A DNA stretch of 64,000 nucleotides, from the NCBI RefSeq assembly GCF_900240295.1, contig NZ_OEQB01000004.1, forward strand, positions 1 to 64,000, read 5' to 3'. How positions within the stretch are numbered: position 1 is the first letter of the stretch; each line of letters opens with the position of its first letter. The stretch is from Megasphaera vaginalis (ex Bordigoni et al. 2020). Lineage in GTDB: Bacteria; Bacillota; Negativicutes; Veillonellales; Megasphaeraceae. The notes under the pieces are model-generated. The model had not been told where the DNA came from. It did no database searches and saw nothing but the letters and a program-made list of their open reading frames with translations. This document shows, in pieces, positions 1 through 9,330 of this stretch. A program made the translations under genes and the position numbers.

Positions 1-85
1 ATGTCTCAATTTCTTGAGACCTGCACTCTGGCGTTTCATTCGTTGCATTGTTCAGTTTTCAAAGGCCACGCCGCCGTTTGGCGAC
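1..85 (-). other. leader of an rRNA operon (16S gene lies off the left edge)
   Basis: Downstream of the tandem promoters the minus strand reads CTTTGAAAACTGAACAA (about 48-64), which resembles the conserved leader and antitermination-associated segment found before 16S genes in Firmicutes. A short inverted repeat around TCTCAA/TTGAGA sits at 3-19. The 16S rRNA itself is not in the window, so this is an inference from the promoters plus leader. Confidence 0.6.
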
Positions 86-91
86 TCGTTT

Positions 92-120
92 ATCTTACCA
101 AACTATTCCTAGTCTGTCAA
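92..120 (-). promoter_or_regulatory. rRNA-type promoter P2
   Basis: On the minus strand TTGACA (115-120), a 17-base spacer and TAAGAT (92-97) form a second strong sigma-A-like promoter about 75 bases downstream of P1. Transcription would start near position 85 and run off the left edge. Confidence 0.7.
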
Positions 121-189
121 GATCTTTTTTGCTGCTGTGCGCGCTCGCGCCATCAACAGCTTGTTCATTCTATCAGACTTCTTCCTCCT

Positions 190-195
190 TGTCAA
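190..195 (-). promoter_or_regulatory. rRNA-type promoter P1, -35 element (with -10 at 167-172)
   Basis: On the minus strand TTGACA (190-195) is followed after exactly 17 bases by TAGAAT (167-172). This near-consensus promoter reads toward the left edge and lies just upstream of a second one. Tandem strong promoters of this kind are typical of Firmicutes rRNA operons. No protein gene follows inside the window, which fits a stable-RNA operon beginning outside it. Confidence 0.7.
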
Positions 196-299
196 GCGTA
201 TCACAGCCCCTTTTTAAGGGCAATATGTCATGCGCCTTCTCTTTGCCGTATAGATACGGGCACAACAAGTGTCGAAATGCGTCGCTATTTTGCCGACAA

Positions 300-328
300 A
301 AATCCGGCTCCACACCATGGAGCCGGAT
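300..328 (-). terminator. intrinsic terminator after the small secreted-protein gene
   Basis: AATCCGGCTCCA and TGGAGCCGGATT pair around a short loop. On the minus strand the hairpin is followed by a run of T. It lies 30 bases past the stop codon of the gene ending at 358 and separates that gene from the rRNA promoters. Confidence 0.8.
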
Positions 329-357
329 TCCGTTATTGATTCGTATAAGGCAACGCT

Positions 358-600
358 CTACGTATTTTCAGCAATGGCGGCGCCAATCAGCGCTCCAACT
401 ACAAGAGCCGTCGTCGTATTGTTATCGTGATGAGACTCTCTGTATCTGGGCGGTGGTGGCGGCGCCTGCCGGTGAGCTTCTGGACGTCCATGATTTCCAT
501 GATCCGCCGGCGCTGCTTCAACAACTGCCGTGCCTCCGGCCGAAGCCATTAAAAACGCGGCTAAGACCATCATCTTTATCGTTTTAGATACCTGCATCAT
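358..600 (-). CDS. small secreted or membrane-anchored His/Pro-rich protein, unknown function
   Basis: This 80-residue protein is not one I recognise. It begins with a basic segment and a hydrophobic stretch (about residues 9-28) that looks like a signal peptide, possibly cleaved after the Ala-rich VVEAAPA region. The middle (about 31-60) is rich in His, Pro and Arg, including a run of six prolines. The tail is a small-residue hydrophobic stretch (ALVVGALIGAAIA), like a glycine-zipper segment. The start follows AAGGAG at 10 bases. It is a single-gene unit with its own promoter and terminator. The His-rich region might bind metal, but that is only a guess from composition. Confidence 0.6.
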   Translation of the reverse strand: MMQVSKTIKMMVLAAFLMASAGGTAVVEAAPADHGNHGRPEAHRQAPPPPPRYRESHHDNNTTTALVVGALIGAAIAENT

Positions 601-620
601 ACCCGATCATCTCCTTTACG

Positions 621-673
621 AATGCCAATCTGTTGATAATTGGCATTGTACAGGGAAAAAGCGCTATATACAA
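621..673 (-). promoter_or_regulatory. promoter of the small secreted-protein gene with overlapping inverted repeat
   Basis: On the minus strand TTGTAT (668-673), a 17-base spacer and TACAAT (645-650) form a good promoter. A 9-base inverted repeat, AATGCCAAT/ATTGGCATT (621-647), overlaps the -10 and extends into the transcript start, so it could be a repressor site or a 5' hairpin. Confidence 0.5.
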
Positions 674-886
674 GTAATTTAACAAAACTGGAAATAAACT
701 GTACCCACATGGAAAGAATTCCTGATAATTGTGTCAAGCTTGTGACAAAAAGCCGCTTATGCAGATTAGCTCACCGCCAACAATATGAAGAGAAAAAGGC
801 CGCAACGGAAAGGGAATGATCCCTCACCCCGCTACAGCCTCGCCGATTTCATCTTCTATGCTACTGCGCAGTATGCACGCCCTTAC

Positions 887-3349
887 TTATTCTTCTTCAT
901 CCTCGTCAGTCTCGCCTTCAACGGTAATCGTATCCAACGCGGCTACTTTATCATTCTCTTCGAGCTTTTGAATTTTAACACCCGATGTATTGCGGCCTTT
1001 CTTGATCCCGATGCTTTCAATATCCGTGCGAATAACGATGCCATTTGACGTGATCAGCATCAGCTCCTGATCGTCATGAACGACTTCAACGCCGACAATG
1101 TCCCCTGTTTTCGGCGTAATCTTGAAATTCTTCACGCCCTTGCCGCCGCGAAGTTGTACTTTATAGGCGTCAATATTATTCCGTTTGCCGAATCCTTCTT
1201 CGCTGACGGTCAGCACCTGGCACCCCGGTTCCAGGACATCGGCACCGATGACGATGTCGCCTTCGGCCAGAGCGATGCCGCGAACGCCGCGCGTATTACG
1301 GCCCATAGGACGAACGTCGCTTTCTTTAAAGCAAATCGCCATTCCCAACTTCGTCGCCAAAATGATGTTCTGATCGCCTGCCGTGAGCCGAACCTTTGCC
1401 AGATGATCTCCTTCTACGAGAGAAATGGCAATCAGCCCGTTGCGACGAACATTCTTGAATTCACCGAGCTCCGTTTTCTTAACCAATCCCCGTTCGGTCG
1501 CCATAAAGAGATTCATGGACAGATCCGCCTGGTCAAGGTCAATAAGGGCGTTGACTTTTTCGCCTCCAGACAAAGGCAGCAAATTGATCGCCGCGACGCC
1601 TTTCGAGTTACGGCTGCTCGCTTCCGGAATTTCATAAGCCTTCAGGCGATATACGCGGCCGAAATTCGTAAAGAAGAGCACCGTATTCAGCGATGAAGTG
1701 AAGAGCAAATGATTGACGGCGTCTTCATCTTTCGTCCCCATGCCTTTAATGCCGCGGCCGCCTTTATTCTGCGTGTGATAGACGTTGGCGTTGATCCGCT
1801 TAATATACCCGCGGCGTGTCAACGTCAGTACCATGCGTTCATCAGCAATCATATCTTCAATGGCGAATTCCGATGAATCAGCTTCGAGCTTCGTCCGCCG
1901 TTCATCGCCAAAACGCTTTTTCGCCTCGAGAAGCTCGCCTCTGACAATATCCATAACCATCCGTTCATCAGCCAGAACGGCGCGCAAATAGGCAATCCGT
2001 TCCTGCAGCTCCCGGTATTCCTCCTCAATTTTTTCCCGTTCCAGTCCGGTCAGGCGGCGCAAACGCATATCGAGAATCGCGACAGCTTGCCGTTCACTCA
2101 AACCGAAACGGCTCATCAAGGCCGTTTTGGCAATTTCATCGGTCTGCGATTCACGGATCGTCCTGATTACCTCGTCGATGTGGTCGAGGGCGATGAGCAG
2201 ACCTTCCAAGATATGGGCCCGCGCCAATGCTTTGTCGAGTTCAAACCGGCAACGGCGGGTAATGACCTCTTTCTGATGCGCCAGATAATGCGCTAATACT
2301 TCGCGAAGCGTCAGGACGCGAGGATGGCCGTCGACAAGGGCCAGCATGATGACGCCGAAAGTTTCCTGCAGCTGCGTATGTTTATACAGTTTATTGAGCA
2401 CGATATCGGGATTGACGTCAGCACGCAATTCAATGACGATGCGCATCCCCTTGCGGTCCGATTCATCCCGCAAAGCTGTAATGCCGTCGACAGTTTTATT
2501 GCGCGACAAATCGGCGATCGCTTCAATAACGCGAGCTTTGTTGACCTGATACGGTATTTCCGTAACGATGATCCGGTTCTTGCCTTTGCTCATCGGTTCG
2601 ATTTCAGCGCAGGCACGCATTTTAATGCTGCCTCTCCCCGTGGAGTAGGCTCGCAGAATGCCTTCTCTGCCGAGAATCTTCGCTCCTGTCGGGAAATCGG
2701 GTCCTTTGATCTTCGTCATCACCTGTTCCAAAGTGACGTCGGGATCGTCAATCATCAAAACCAGCCCATCGATGACTTCCCCCAGGTTGTGAGGCGGAAT
2801 GTTCGTGGCCATGCCGACAGCAATCCCTGCCGACCCATTCACCAGCAAATTCGGAATCTTTGACGGCAATACGGTCGGTTCCTGAAGCGAACCGTCATAA
2901 TTCGGCATGAAATCGACGGTCTCTTTGTCGATATCTTCCAACATCTCGCCGGTGATCTTCGCCATGCGAACTTCCGTGTACCGCATCGCCGCCGCCGAAT
3001 CGCCGTCAACGGAGCCGAAATTCCCATGACCGTCAACGAGCATGTAGCGCGTCGAAAAGTCTTGCGCCAAACGCACCGTCGCATCGTATACGGAGCTGTC
3101 GCCGTGGGGATGATATTTACCTAAAACTTCCCCGACGATACGGGCTGATTTTTTATACGGTTTATTCGGCGTCATGCCGGCTTCGTGCATGGCGTAGAGA
3201 ATACGGCGATGAACGGGTTTCAGACCGTCACGTACATCGGGCAAAGCGCGCGTGATGATAACGCTCATGGCATAGTCAATATAGGCGCTCTGCATCTCAT
3301 TTTCCAAGCACACCGGCAACACTTTGTCAAATTGCTGTTGTTCGTCCAC
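887..3349 (-). CDS. gyrA: DNA gyrase subunit A
   Basis: An 820-residue type IIA topoisomerase A subunit that breaks and rejoins DNA during negative supercoiling. The active-site region [11 protein letters not shown] holds the catalytic Tyr. The quinolone-resistance-determining segment reads [10 protein letters not shown], with Ser and Asp at the two positions usually mutated in resistant strains, so it looks wild type there. The C-terminal half carries the repeated beta-pinwheel blades, including a GyrA-box-like segment ([10 protein letters not shown]), and ends in an acidic tail. Translation starts at GTG behind GAGGTG. It is not accompanied by gyrB here; the upstream neighbour is purL. ParC is the alternative, but the GyrA-box-like motif and length favour GyrA. 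Confidence 0.95.
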   Translation of the reverse strand: MDEQQQFDKVLPVCLENEMQSAYIDYAMSVIITRALPDVRDGLKPVHRRILYAMHEAGMTPNKPYKKSARIVGEVLGKYHPHGDSSVYDATVRLAQDFSTRYMLVDGHGNFGSVDGDSAAAMRYTEVRMAKITGEMLEDIDKETVDFMPNYDGSLQEPTVLPSKIPNLLVNGSAGIAVGMATNIPPHNLGEVIDGLVLMIDDPDVTLEQVMTKIKGPDFPTGAKILGREGILRAYSTGRGSIKMRACAEIEPMSKGKNRIIVTEIPYQVNKARVIEAIADLSRNKTVDGITALRDESDRKGMRIVIELRADVNPDIVLNKLYKHTQLQETFGVIMLALVDGHPRVLTLREVLAHYLAHQKEVITRRCRFELDKALARAHILEGLLIALDHIDEVIRTIRESQTDEIAKTALMSRFGLSERQAVAILDMRLRRLTGLEREKIEEEYRELQERIAYLRAVLADERMVMDIVRGELLEAKKRFGDERRTKLEADSSEFAIEDMIADERMVLTLTRRGYIKRINANVYHTQNKGGRGIKGMGTKDEDAVNHLLFTSSLNTVLFFTNFGRVYRLKAYEIPEASSRNSKGVAAINLLPLSGGEKVNALIDLDQADLSMNLFMATERGLVKKTELGEFKNVRRNGLIAISLVEGDHLAKVRLTAGDQNIILATKLGMAICFKESDVRPMGRNTRGVRGIALAEGDIVIGADVLEPGCQVLTVSEEGFGKRNNIDAYKVQLRGGKGVKNFKITPKTGDIVGVEVVHDDQELMLITSNGIVIRTDIESIGIKKGRNTSGVKIQKLEENDKVAALDTITVEGETDEDEEE

Positions 3350-3462
3350 AATGTCACCTCAAAACAGAAATGTAATCCAAAAGCTTCGTTCCCAAGCGGT
3401 TACAAGGGTATCTGTATTATTATAACAGAAATCGCCGTAAATAGCCAGCAAAGGACAATAAA

Positions 3463-3489
3463 AGGCTCCCACCACGCGGATGAGAGCCT
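3463..3489 (-). terminator. intrinsic terminator of purL
   Basis: On the minus strand AGGCTC pairs with GAGCCT around a 15-base loop, followed by TTTTATTG. It lies about 20 bases beyond the purL stop and ahead of gyrA, so the two genes are probably separate transcripts. Confidence 0.65.
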
Positions 3490-3508
3490 GCCGTCAGCTG
3501 TTCGGAAA

Positions 3509-6500
3509 TTATTTAAAATACGCTACACCGGCGGCAAAAATGGGTTGATATTTATTGCCGCTAATATTACGAAAAATATCTGCTGCGGCAAATCGTTCCG
3601 TATGTGCCATTTTGCCGAGAACACGACCGTCAGGACTGGTAATCCCTTCAACTGCCAAAATGGATTGATTCGGGTTATACGTGCTGTCGTTCGTAGCCTT
3701 CCCCGCCAAATCGACATACTGCGTTGCAATCTGCCCTTTCGCCGCCAGTTCACGGATCTGAGCGGGCGTCGCCACAAAGCGGCCTTCGCCGTGAGAAATG
3801 GCAATCGTATGAACGTCTCCGGCCTTAACGTTATGGAACCACGGAGACATGACGGAAACGACCTTTGTATTGACCATTCGCGAGAGATGTCGTCCGATGG
3901 TATTGTACGTGAGCGTAGGACTGTCGTCACGCAAGGGACGGATCGTGCCATAAGGCAGGAGCCCGAGCTTGATCAAGGCCTGAAAACCGTTACAGATGCC
4001 GAGAGCTAAACCGTCGCGCCGGTGCAGAAGTCGTTCCAGCGCTTCCGCTAAAGCGGCGCTGCGGAAAAGGGTGGCGATAAATTTGCCGGAGCCTTCCGGT
4101 TCATCGCCGGAGCTGAAGCCGCCGGGAAACATGACGATCTGCGCTTGGGCTATTCGTTTCGCCATTTCCTCAATCGATTCCGCCAAAGCCGCCGGCGATT
4201 CGTTACGCAGCACCAGCGTATCCGTTACGGCGCCGGCTCGCTCAAACGCCGCCGCCGAGTCATATTCACAGTTTGTACCGGGGCATACGGGAATAAACAC
4301 GCGCGGTTTGCCGAAATGCTCGCCCCGCTGCGGCCCGTACGTCGGATAGAGCGATAGTTCGGCGTCATCTGACGCGCTCTCGCTGCAGAGCGGAAAAATC
4401 TGGCGCAGCGGCGCTTCCCACGCTTCCTGCAATTCGTTCAGCGCGATTTCCGTCGCGCCAATCTTCATAGCCCGTTGTGCCGTCGTCACGCCGACGCGGC
4501 GTACATGACCTTTCTGTTCCCAGGCCGCGCCATCGTTCGCAGCCGTTTCAACGAGCAACGCGCCGTAACGAAGGGCAAAAAGGTCTGCAACCGGCACGCC
4601 TTTATCGACGGTAACGCCGATGCCGTTGCCGAACGCCATTTGCGCGAGCGCTGCGGCAATACCGCCTCGTCCGACGGCATGCATGGCTCTGATCTTACCT
4701 GCCAATACCTGTTCATATAAAAAGTCACAGTGATCCTTAAAAACGTCCCAATCAGGAATCTCCGCCTCATCTCGGGGCAAATCAAAGAGAAGCACTGCAC
4801 TGTCTGTCGATTTCAGTTCAGGCGAAACGATATACTTTGTCTTCTGCGGTACAATGGCGAAGGATACCAGCGTCGGCGGCACCGTAATGTTTTCGAAGGT
4901 ACCGCTCATACTGTCTTTACCACCGATCGCGGCGATCTGCAAGGCCTTCTGCGCCGTATACGCGCCGAGCAGGGCGCTGACAGGCTGCCCCCAAGCCTCA
5001 CTGTCCGTACCGAGACTTTGGAAGAATTCCTGCATCGTCAAATAGGCCTGCCGCCGGTCACCGCCGAGTGCGACAAGCTTGGCTACAGACTGGACAACAG
5101 CGTAAAGCGCGCCGTGGAAAGGGCTCCACGATGCCAGTTCCGGATCATATCCGTGCGTAAAGATGCTGGCCGTTTCCGTTTTCCCGTGCAAAACGGGAAT
5201 TTTAGCAACCATGCCTTCAACAGGCGTTTTTTGGTAACGACCGCCAAAAGGCATCAGGACCGTACCGGCACCGATCGTACTGTCGAATCGTTCTGCCAGT
5301 CCCTGTTCGGAAGCGACATTGAGCGTCTGCATCGTATCGAGCCAAGTCTGCTTGACGTCGCTGACCGCCGGCGGCGCAAACAGTGCCGTCTCCGCCGGTG
5401 CGGTGACGACGGCTTGACGTCGCTGCGTGACACCGTTCGTATCGAGGAAAGCCCGCGTAATATTGACGACGTCCTGACCGCGCCAATGCATAACCAGCCG
5501 CTTCGTGTCCGTCGCTTCGGCCACAATAGTAGCCTCCAGGTTTTCTTCGGCGGCGTAAGCCATAAAAGTTTCGACATCTTTTGCCTCAACGACAACAGCC
5601 ATTCGTTCTTGCGATTCCGAAATAGCCAGTTCCGTGCCGTCAAGACCTTCGTATTTTTTCGGTACTGCATCCAAATTAATATCCAGCCCGTCTGTCAATT
5701 CGCCGATTGCAACGGATACGCCGCCGGCGCCGAAATCATTACAGCGCTTGATCAGCGTCGTCACTTCATGACGGCGGAAAAGACGCTGTATCTTGCGTTC
5801 CGTCAGCGCATTCCCCTTCTGCACTTCGGCGCCGCACGTTTCCAAGGAGCTGACCGTATGCTTCTTGGAAGACCCCGTGGCGCCGCCGCAGCCGTCACGT
5901 CCCGTCTTGCCGCCAAGGAGGATGACGATATCACCGGGCACGGGAGCCTTCCGCACGACATTGCTGCGCGGTGCGGCACCGAGAACGGCACCGATTTCCA
6001 TCCGCTTGGCAATAAAGCCGGGATGGTAATATTCTTTTACTTCACCTGTAGCCAACCCGATCTGATTGCCGTAAGAACTGTACCCTTTAGCGGCGCCGGT
6101 CGTCAGAAGCCGCTGCGGCAATTTACCGGGTAAGGTGTCTCGAATCGCCTGCCGCGGATCGCCGGCGCCGGTAACGCGCATTGCCTGATACACGTAGGAG
6201 CGGCCGCTCAGGGGATCGCGAATACAACCGCCGAGACAGGTAGCGGCACCGCCGAAGGGTTCAATCTCCGTCGGATGATTATGGGTTTCATTTTTAAAGA
6301 GGAGCAGCCATTCTTCTTCGATACCGTCGACGTCAACAGGAATAATGATCGTGCAGGCATTGATTTCTTCCGATTCGTCGAGATTCTGCAACTTGCCGGC
6401 AGCCTTTAACTCTTTGACGGCAATTGTCGCCATATCCATCAGCGTTTGCGGCTTTTTGCGCTGCAAAGCCTGCCGCGTCGTCCGGTACGCCTCGTAAGCG

Positions 6501-7252
6501 CGTTGAACGGGAGCTGTAAATTTCCCTTCGTCGATAGTAATATCGGTCAATTCCGTCATAAAAGTCGTATGCCGGCAATGATCGGACCAGTAGGTATCTA
6601 TGACACGAATTTCCGTAATCGTCGGATTCCGTTTCTCTTCATCACGGAAATAGGCTTGACAGAACACCAAGTCTTCCGGGCTCATTGCCAACCCCATAGC
6701 GCCGGACAAGGCGATCAGCGCCCCCCGATCCATAGCCGTAAACCCTTCTATGACCGGCACATCTTCAGGCCGTTCCCACGGGAGTTCCAACGTTGTCGCC
6801 GCCGCCAACGACGCTTCTCTTGCTTCAACGGGATTGATGCAGTATTTTTTTATAGCCGCCACATCGGCGGCGGTCAAGTCACCTTTGAACACAAAAACAC
6901 GGGCAGTGCGCACAAGAGATTCATTCCGCAGCGTCAGCATCTGCAAGCACTGCATCGCCGAATCGGCGCGTTGATCATATTGTCCCGGCAGGAACTCAAT
7001 GGCCAGGACCGTATCATTTTCAGCGACAGGCAGCGTTTCGTAGACATGATCAACAGGCGGTTCTGAAAAGATCATCGCCTTAGCCGCCTCAAACGCGGCA
7101 TCGTCCAAACCGCTTACGTCGTAGCGGTTAAATATCACTATTTCTTTCAGTCCTTGAATCTGCAAATTATCCTTTACATCGCTAAGCATGCGCTTTGCTT
7201 CATCGGCAAAAATGCCTTTTTTAGCCACATACAACCGTCGAATTGTCTGCAT
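3509..7252 (-). CDS. purL: phosphoribosylformylglycinamidine synthase, single-chain form
   Basis: A 1247-residue enzyme of de novo purine synthesis that converts FGAR, glutamine and ATP to FGAM. The long form fuses the PurS-like N-terminal part, two AIRS-type ATP-binding halves (PurL proper) and a C-terminal glutamine amidotransferase (PurQ). The amidotransferase begins near PRVFIPVCPGTNCEYDS, with the nucleophile Cys in GICNGFQ and the His in ISHGEGRF. The N-terminal 80 residues are not typical PurS by eye but occupy its place. The length matches the clostridial/Negativicute long type rather than separate purS-purQ-purL genes. The start follows GGGGAGG at 7 bases. No other pur gene is adjacent, so it appears to be a lone transcription unit. 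Confidence 0.95.
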   Translation of the reverse strand: MQTIRRLYVAKKGIFADEAKRMLSDVKDNLQIQGLKEIVIFNRYDVSGLDDAAFEAAKAMIFSEPPVDHVYETLPVAENDTVLAIEFLPGQYDQRADSAMQCLQMLTLRNESLVRTARVFVFKGDLTAADVAAIKKYCINPVEAREASLAAATTLELPWERPEDVPVIEGFTAMDRGALIALSGAMGLAMSPEDLVFCQAYFRDEEKRNPTITEIRVIDTYWSDHCRHTTFMTELTDITIDEGKFTAPVQRAYEAYRTTRQALQRKKPQTLMDMATIAVKELKAAGKLQNLDESEEINACTIIIPVDVDGIEEEWLLLFKNETHNHPTEIEPFGGAATCLGGCIRDPLSGRSYVYQAMRVTGAGDPRQAIRDTLPGKLPQRLLTTGAAKGYSSYGNQIGLATGEVKEYYHPGFIAKRMEIGAVLGAAPRSNVVRKAPVPGDIVILLGGKTGRDGCGGATGSSKKHTVSSLETCGAEVQKGNALTERKIQRLFRRHEVTTLIKRCNDFGAGGVSVAIGELTDGLDINLDAVPKKYEGLDGTELAISESQERMAVVVEAKDVETFMAYAAEENLEATIVAEATDTKRLVMHWRGQDVVNITRAFLDTNGVTQRRQAVVTAPAETALFAPPAVSDVKQTWLDTMQTLNVASEQGLAERFDSTIGAGTVLMPFGGRYQKTPVEGMVAKIPVLHGKTETASIFTHGYDPELASWSPFHGALYAVVQSVAKLVALGGDRRQAYLTMQEFFQSLGTDSEAWGQPVSALLGAYTAQKALQIAAIGGKDSMSGTFENITVPPTLVSFAIVPQKTKYIVSPELKSTDSAVLLFDLPRDEAEIPDWDVFKDHCDFLYEQVLAGKIRAMHAVGRGGIAAALAQMAFGNGIGVTVDKGVPVADLFALRYGALLVETAANDGAAWEQKGHVRRVGVTTAQRAMKIGATEIALNELQEAWEAPLRQIFPLCSESASDDAELSLYPTYGPQRGEHFGKPRVFIPVCPGTNCEYDSAAAFERAGAVTDTLVLRNESPAALAESIEEMAKRIAQAQIVMFPGGFSSGDEPEGSGKFIATLFRSAALAEALERLLHRRDGLALGICNGFQALIKLGLLPYGTIRPLRDDSPTLTYNTIGRHLSRMVNTKVVSVMSPWFHNVKAGDVHTIAISHGEGRFVATPAQIRELAAKGQIATQYVDLAGKATNDSTYNPNQSILAVEGITSPDGRVLGKMAHTERFAAADIFRNISGNKYQPIFAAGVAYFK

Positions 7253-7852
7253 TCGGTGACCTCCCCTGATCGAAGATACAGTTTATTGCCATAATCGTTA
7301 CAACACAATTATATTACATCTTTACAGAACGGGAAATCAAGAATTTACCGTCACTTTCCGAAAGCAGCATCAGGTGAAAGGCCACTGCCTGCAATTAATA
7401 AAAGTACGGTACGACTGAAAAAGCGGAAACGGATATGGCTTCCTGCGCCGGCCGTGCGAAGACCTGCCGCCGCTTCGGCACCAGTGAAATGCCCGAAAAA
7501 AAGAAAAAGCGGTAACGCTGACACTGCTGATAAATGTACGGTTCTTACAGTCTTTTTTTGCACCGGAATATACGAAAAAAACACAATTAAAAACCATATA
7601 AAAACCAGCCGAAAATCGGTCTGCAAATCCATTTTCTTTTATAAATCCTTAATTATACCGGTAAAAAGATCGGATATTTTCCAAAAACGATCATTTCCTA
7701 TCCTGTTTCCTCATAAAAGACGGTTCTTGCCCTCTTTTGACAGAATATACTGCTCTTAGGTAAAATCAGGTTATGATTGTATCGTACACAAAAACAAAGC
7801 CTGTTTATGTGTATATAATATGTACAAATATTGTAATGCAGGAGGCGTATGT
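7253..7852. other. divergent intergenic region between purL and brnQ
   Basis: This 600-base gap holds the purL promoter (a TATAAT on the minus strand at 7308-7313) and the brnQ promoter. Reading frames of 93 and 101 codons exist here, but they lack good ribosome-binding sites and show no recognisable domain; I treat them as non-coding or decayed. I did not see a purine riboswitch core. Confidence 0.5.
7737..7766 (+). promoter_or_regulatory. candidate brnQ promoter
   Basis: TTGACA (7737-7742) and TAAAAT (7761-7766) are separated by 18 bases. A second possible -10 (TATAAT, 7815-7820) lies closer to the gene but has no clear -35. Confidence 0.4.
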
Positions 7853-9184
7853 ATGTTTCACAAAGGTATCCAGATCGGTGTATTGTTATTCGGTCTTTTT
7901 TTCGGCGCCGGAAATTTGATTTTCCCGCCCTCCCTCGGGTTCCAGTCGGGAGCCTCATTCCCGTCCGCAATTGCGGGCTTCATCATTACCGGCGTCGGCA
8001 TGCCGGTCGTCGCCTTAATCGTGGGAACGTTTAATCCAGGCAGCTTTCGCGCTGAAATGAACCGCAAAATATCACCCCTGTTTTCTCTCATTATTCTGAC
8101 GGTCATTTATCTCGTCATTGGCCCGACGATGACAATCCCCCGCACGGCGGCAACGTCCTTTTCCGTCGGCATTCTCCCCCTGGCCGGCAACGGCCCGTTA
8201 CCTCTTTTCTTCTATACGGCGCTCTATTTCGGTCTCGGCTGGTGGCTTTCGATTACGCCTTCAAAGTTATTGTCCCGCGTCGGCAAAGTGTTGACCCCCG
8301 TTTTTGCCATCATGATCGTTATCCTCTTTGTTCTCGGTCTCTTATCCTTCACGTCACCGGCGTTGACGGAGCCCCTCGGCAAGTACGCCGAATCGTCGTT
8401 TGGCTCCGGCTTTATTGAAGGCTACAATACAGTTGACACCATCGCTTCTTTCGCATTTTCGCTCATCGCCTTGGATACGTTGCGACAACTCGGTTTCGCG
8501 TCTAAAAAGGAATACTATGGCAGTGTTTGGGCTGCCGGCGCCGCCGTTGCCGTTCTGATGAGCTTCCTCTATTTGGGGCTCGGCCTGTTAGGCAACCATT
8601 TTCCCATTCCTGCCGCAGTTTACGGTGATCCGTCGGTAAATCTCGGCGCCTACGTGCTGACACAAGCTTCCTATCGCGTTTTTGGCACCGTCGGCGTCTG
8701 GTTCCTGGCCGTCATGATTTCCATTACCTGTTTTACGACAGCCGTCGGCCTGATCGCATCGGTTTCCCAATTTTTCGCCGCAGAATTCCCGAAACTCACG
8801 TACAAACAATATGTCACGGTTTGCTCCGTCATGAGCTTTGCCATCGCCAATCTCGGTCTCAATGAAATCATCACCATTTCGCTGCCGTGTCTGCTTTTCG
8901 TCTATCCCATCGCCATCGCCGTTGTCATTCTGGTCATCGTCAATAAATTTACGGCTCTTTCCCATCCCGGCATGTGTCTCACCGTGACCGTAGCAGGACT
9001 GATTGCCTTTATCGATATTCTCAGCCAATTCGCTCATCTGACCTGGGCCGGCAACATAATCGCCGCCATGCCCCTCGGTACAATGGGATTGGCCTGGCTT
9101 ATTCCCGTACTGGTCTGCACCGCCCTCTGCCGCTTCCTGCCGAAGAAAATCACCGGTGAGACGACTTCTCTGATCAAGGAATAG
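7853..9184 (+). CDS. brnQ: branched-chain amino acid:cation symporter (LIVCS family)
   Basis: A 443-residue integral membrane protein with about 12 hydrophobic segments, typical in length for BrnQ carriers that take up Leu, Ile and Val with Na+ or H+. The N-terminal motif LFGLFFGAGNLIFPPSLG is characteristic of the family. The start at 7853 is set by GGAGG four to eight bases upstream; an in-frame ATG 33 bases earlier lacks such a site. It stands alone between its own promoter and a strong terminator. In an amino-acid-fermenting anaerobe it could feed branched-chain 2-oxoacid oxidation, but no link is visible in the sequence. Confidence 0.9.
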   Translation: MFHKGIQIGVLLFGLFFGAGNLIFPPSLGFQSGASFPSAIAGFIITGVGMPVVALIVGTFNPGSFRAEMNRKISPLFSLIILTVIYLVIGPTMTIPRTAATSFSVGILPLAGNGPLPLFFYTALYFGLGWWLSITPSKLLSRVGKVLTPVFAIMIVILFVLGLLSFTSPALTEPLGKYAESSFGSGFIEGYNTVDTIASFAFSLIALDTLRQLGFASKKEYYGSVWAAGAAVAVLMSFLYLGLGLLGNHFPIPAAVYGDPSVNLGAYVLTQASYRVFGTVGVWFLAVMISITCFTTAVGLIASVSQFFAAEFPKLTYKQYVTVCSVMSFAIANLGLNEIITISLPCLLFVYPIAIAVVILVIVNKFTALSHPGMCLTVTVAGLIAFIDILSQFAHLTWAGNIIAAMPLGTMGLAWLIPVLVCTALCRFLPKKITGETTSLIKE

Positions 9185-9196
9185 CATCTATCCTCC

Positions 9197-9234
9197 AAAA
9201 AACTACCTCGACGAAATTGTCGAGGTAGTTTTTT
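9197..9234 (+). terminator. intrinsic terminator of brnQ
   Basis: AAAAAACTACCTCGAC and its complement form a 16-base stem ending in a T run, 13 bases past the brnQ stop. The A/T ends make it usable in both directions. Confidence 0.9.
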
Positions 9235-9260
9235 GTTCCCTTGTTCGCAACCATAGTTAC

Positions 9261-9289
9261 TTGCTAGGAAACTTATTTTGCGTTATAGT
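9261..9289 (+). promoter_or_regulatory. promoter of the M20 amidohydrolase operon
   Basis: TTGCTA (9261-9266), a 17-base spacer and TATAGT (9284-9289) lie about 40 bases upstream of the first start codon of the three-gene operon. Confidence 0.6.
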
Positions 9290-9330
9290 ATGTATATCCC
9301 ACGTTAAGTTTATAAAAAATGGAGGCGTTT

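Noticed and set aside
1-587. Plus-strand frames of 112 and 179 codons at the left edge
   Set aside because: They run antisense to the rRNA-type promoters and to the small secreted-protein gene, with no ribosome-binding site.
7351-7632. 93-codon minus-strand frame with a hydrophobic start, between purL and brnQ
   Set aside because: No good ribosome-binding site and no recognisable domain; the region also carries the divergent promoters.
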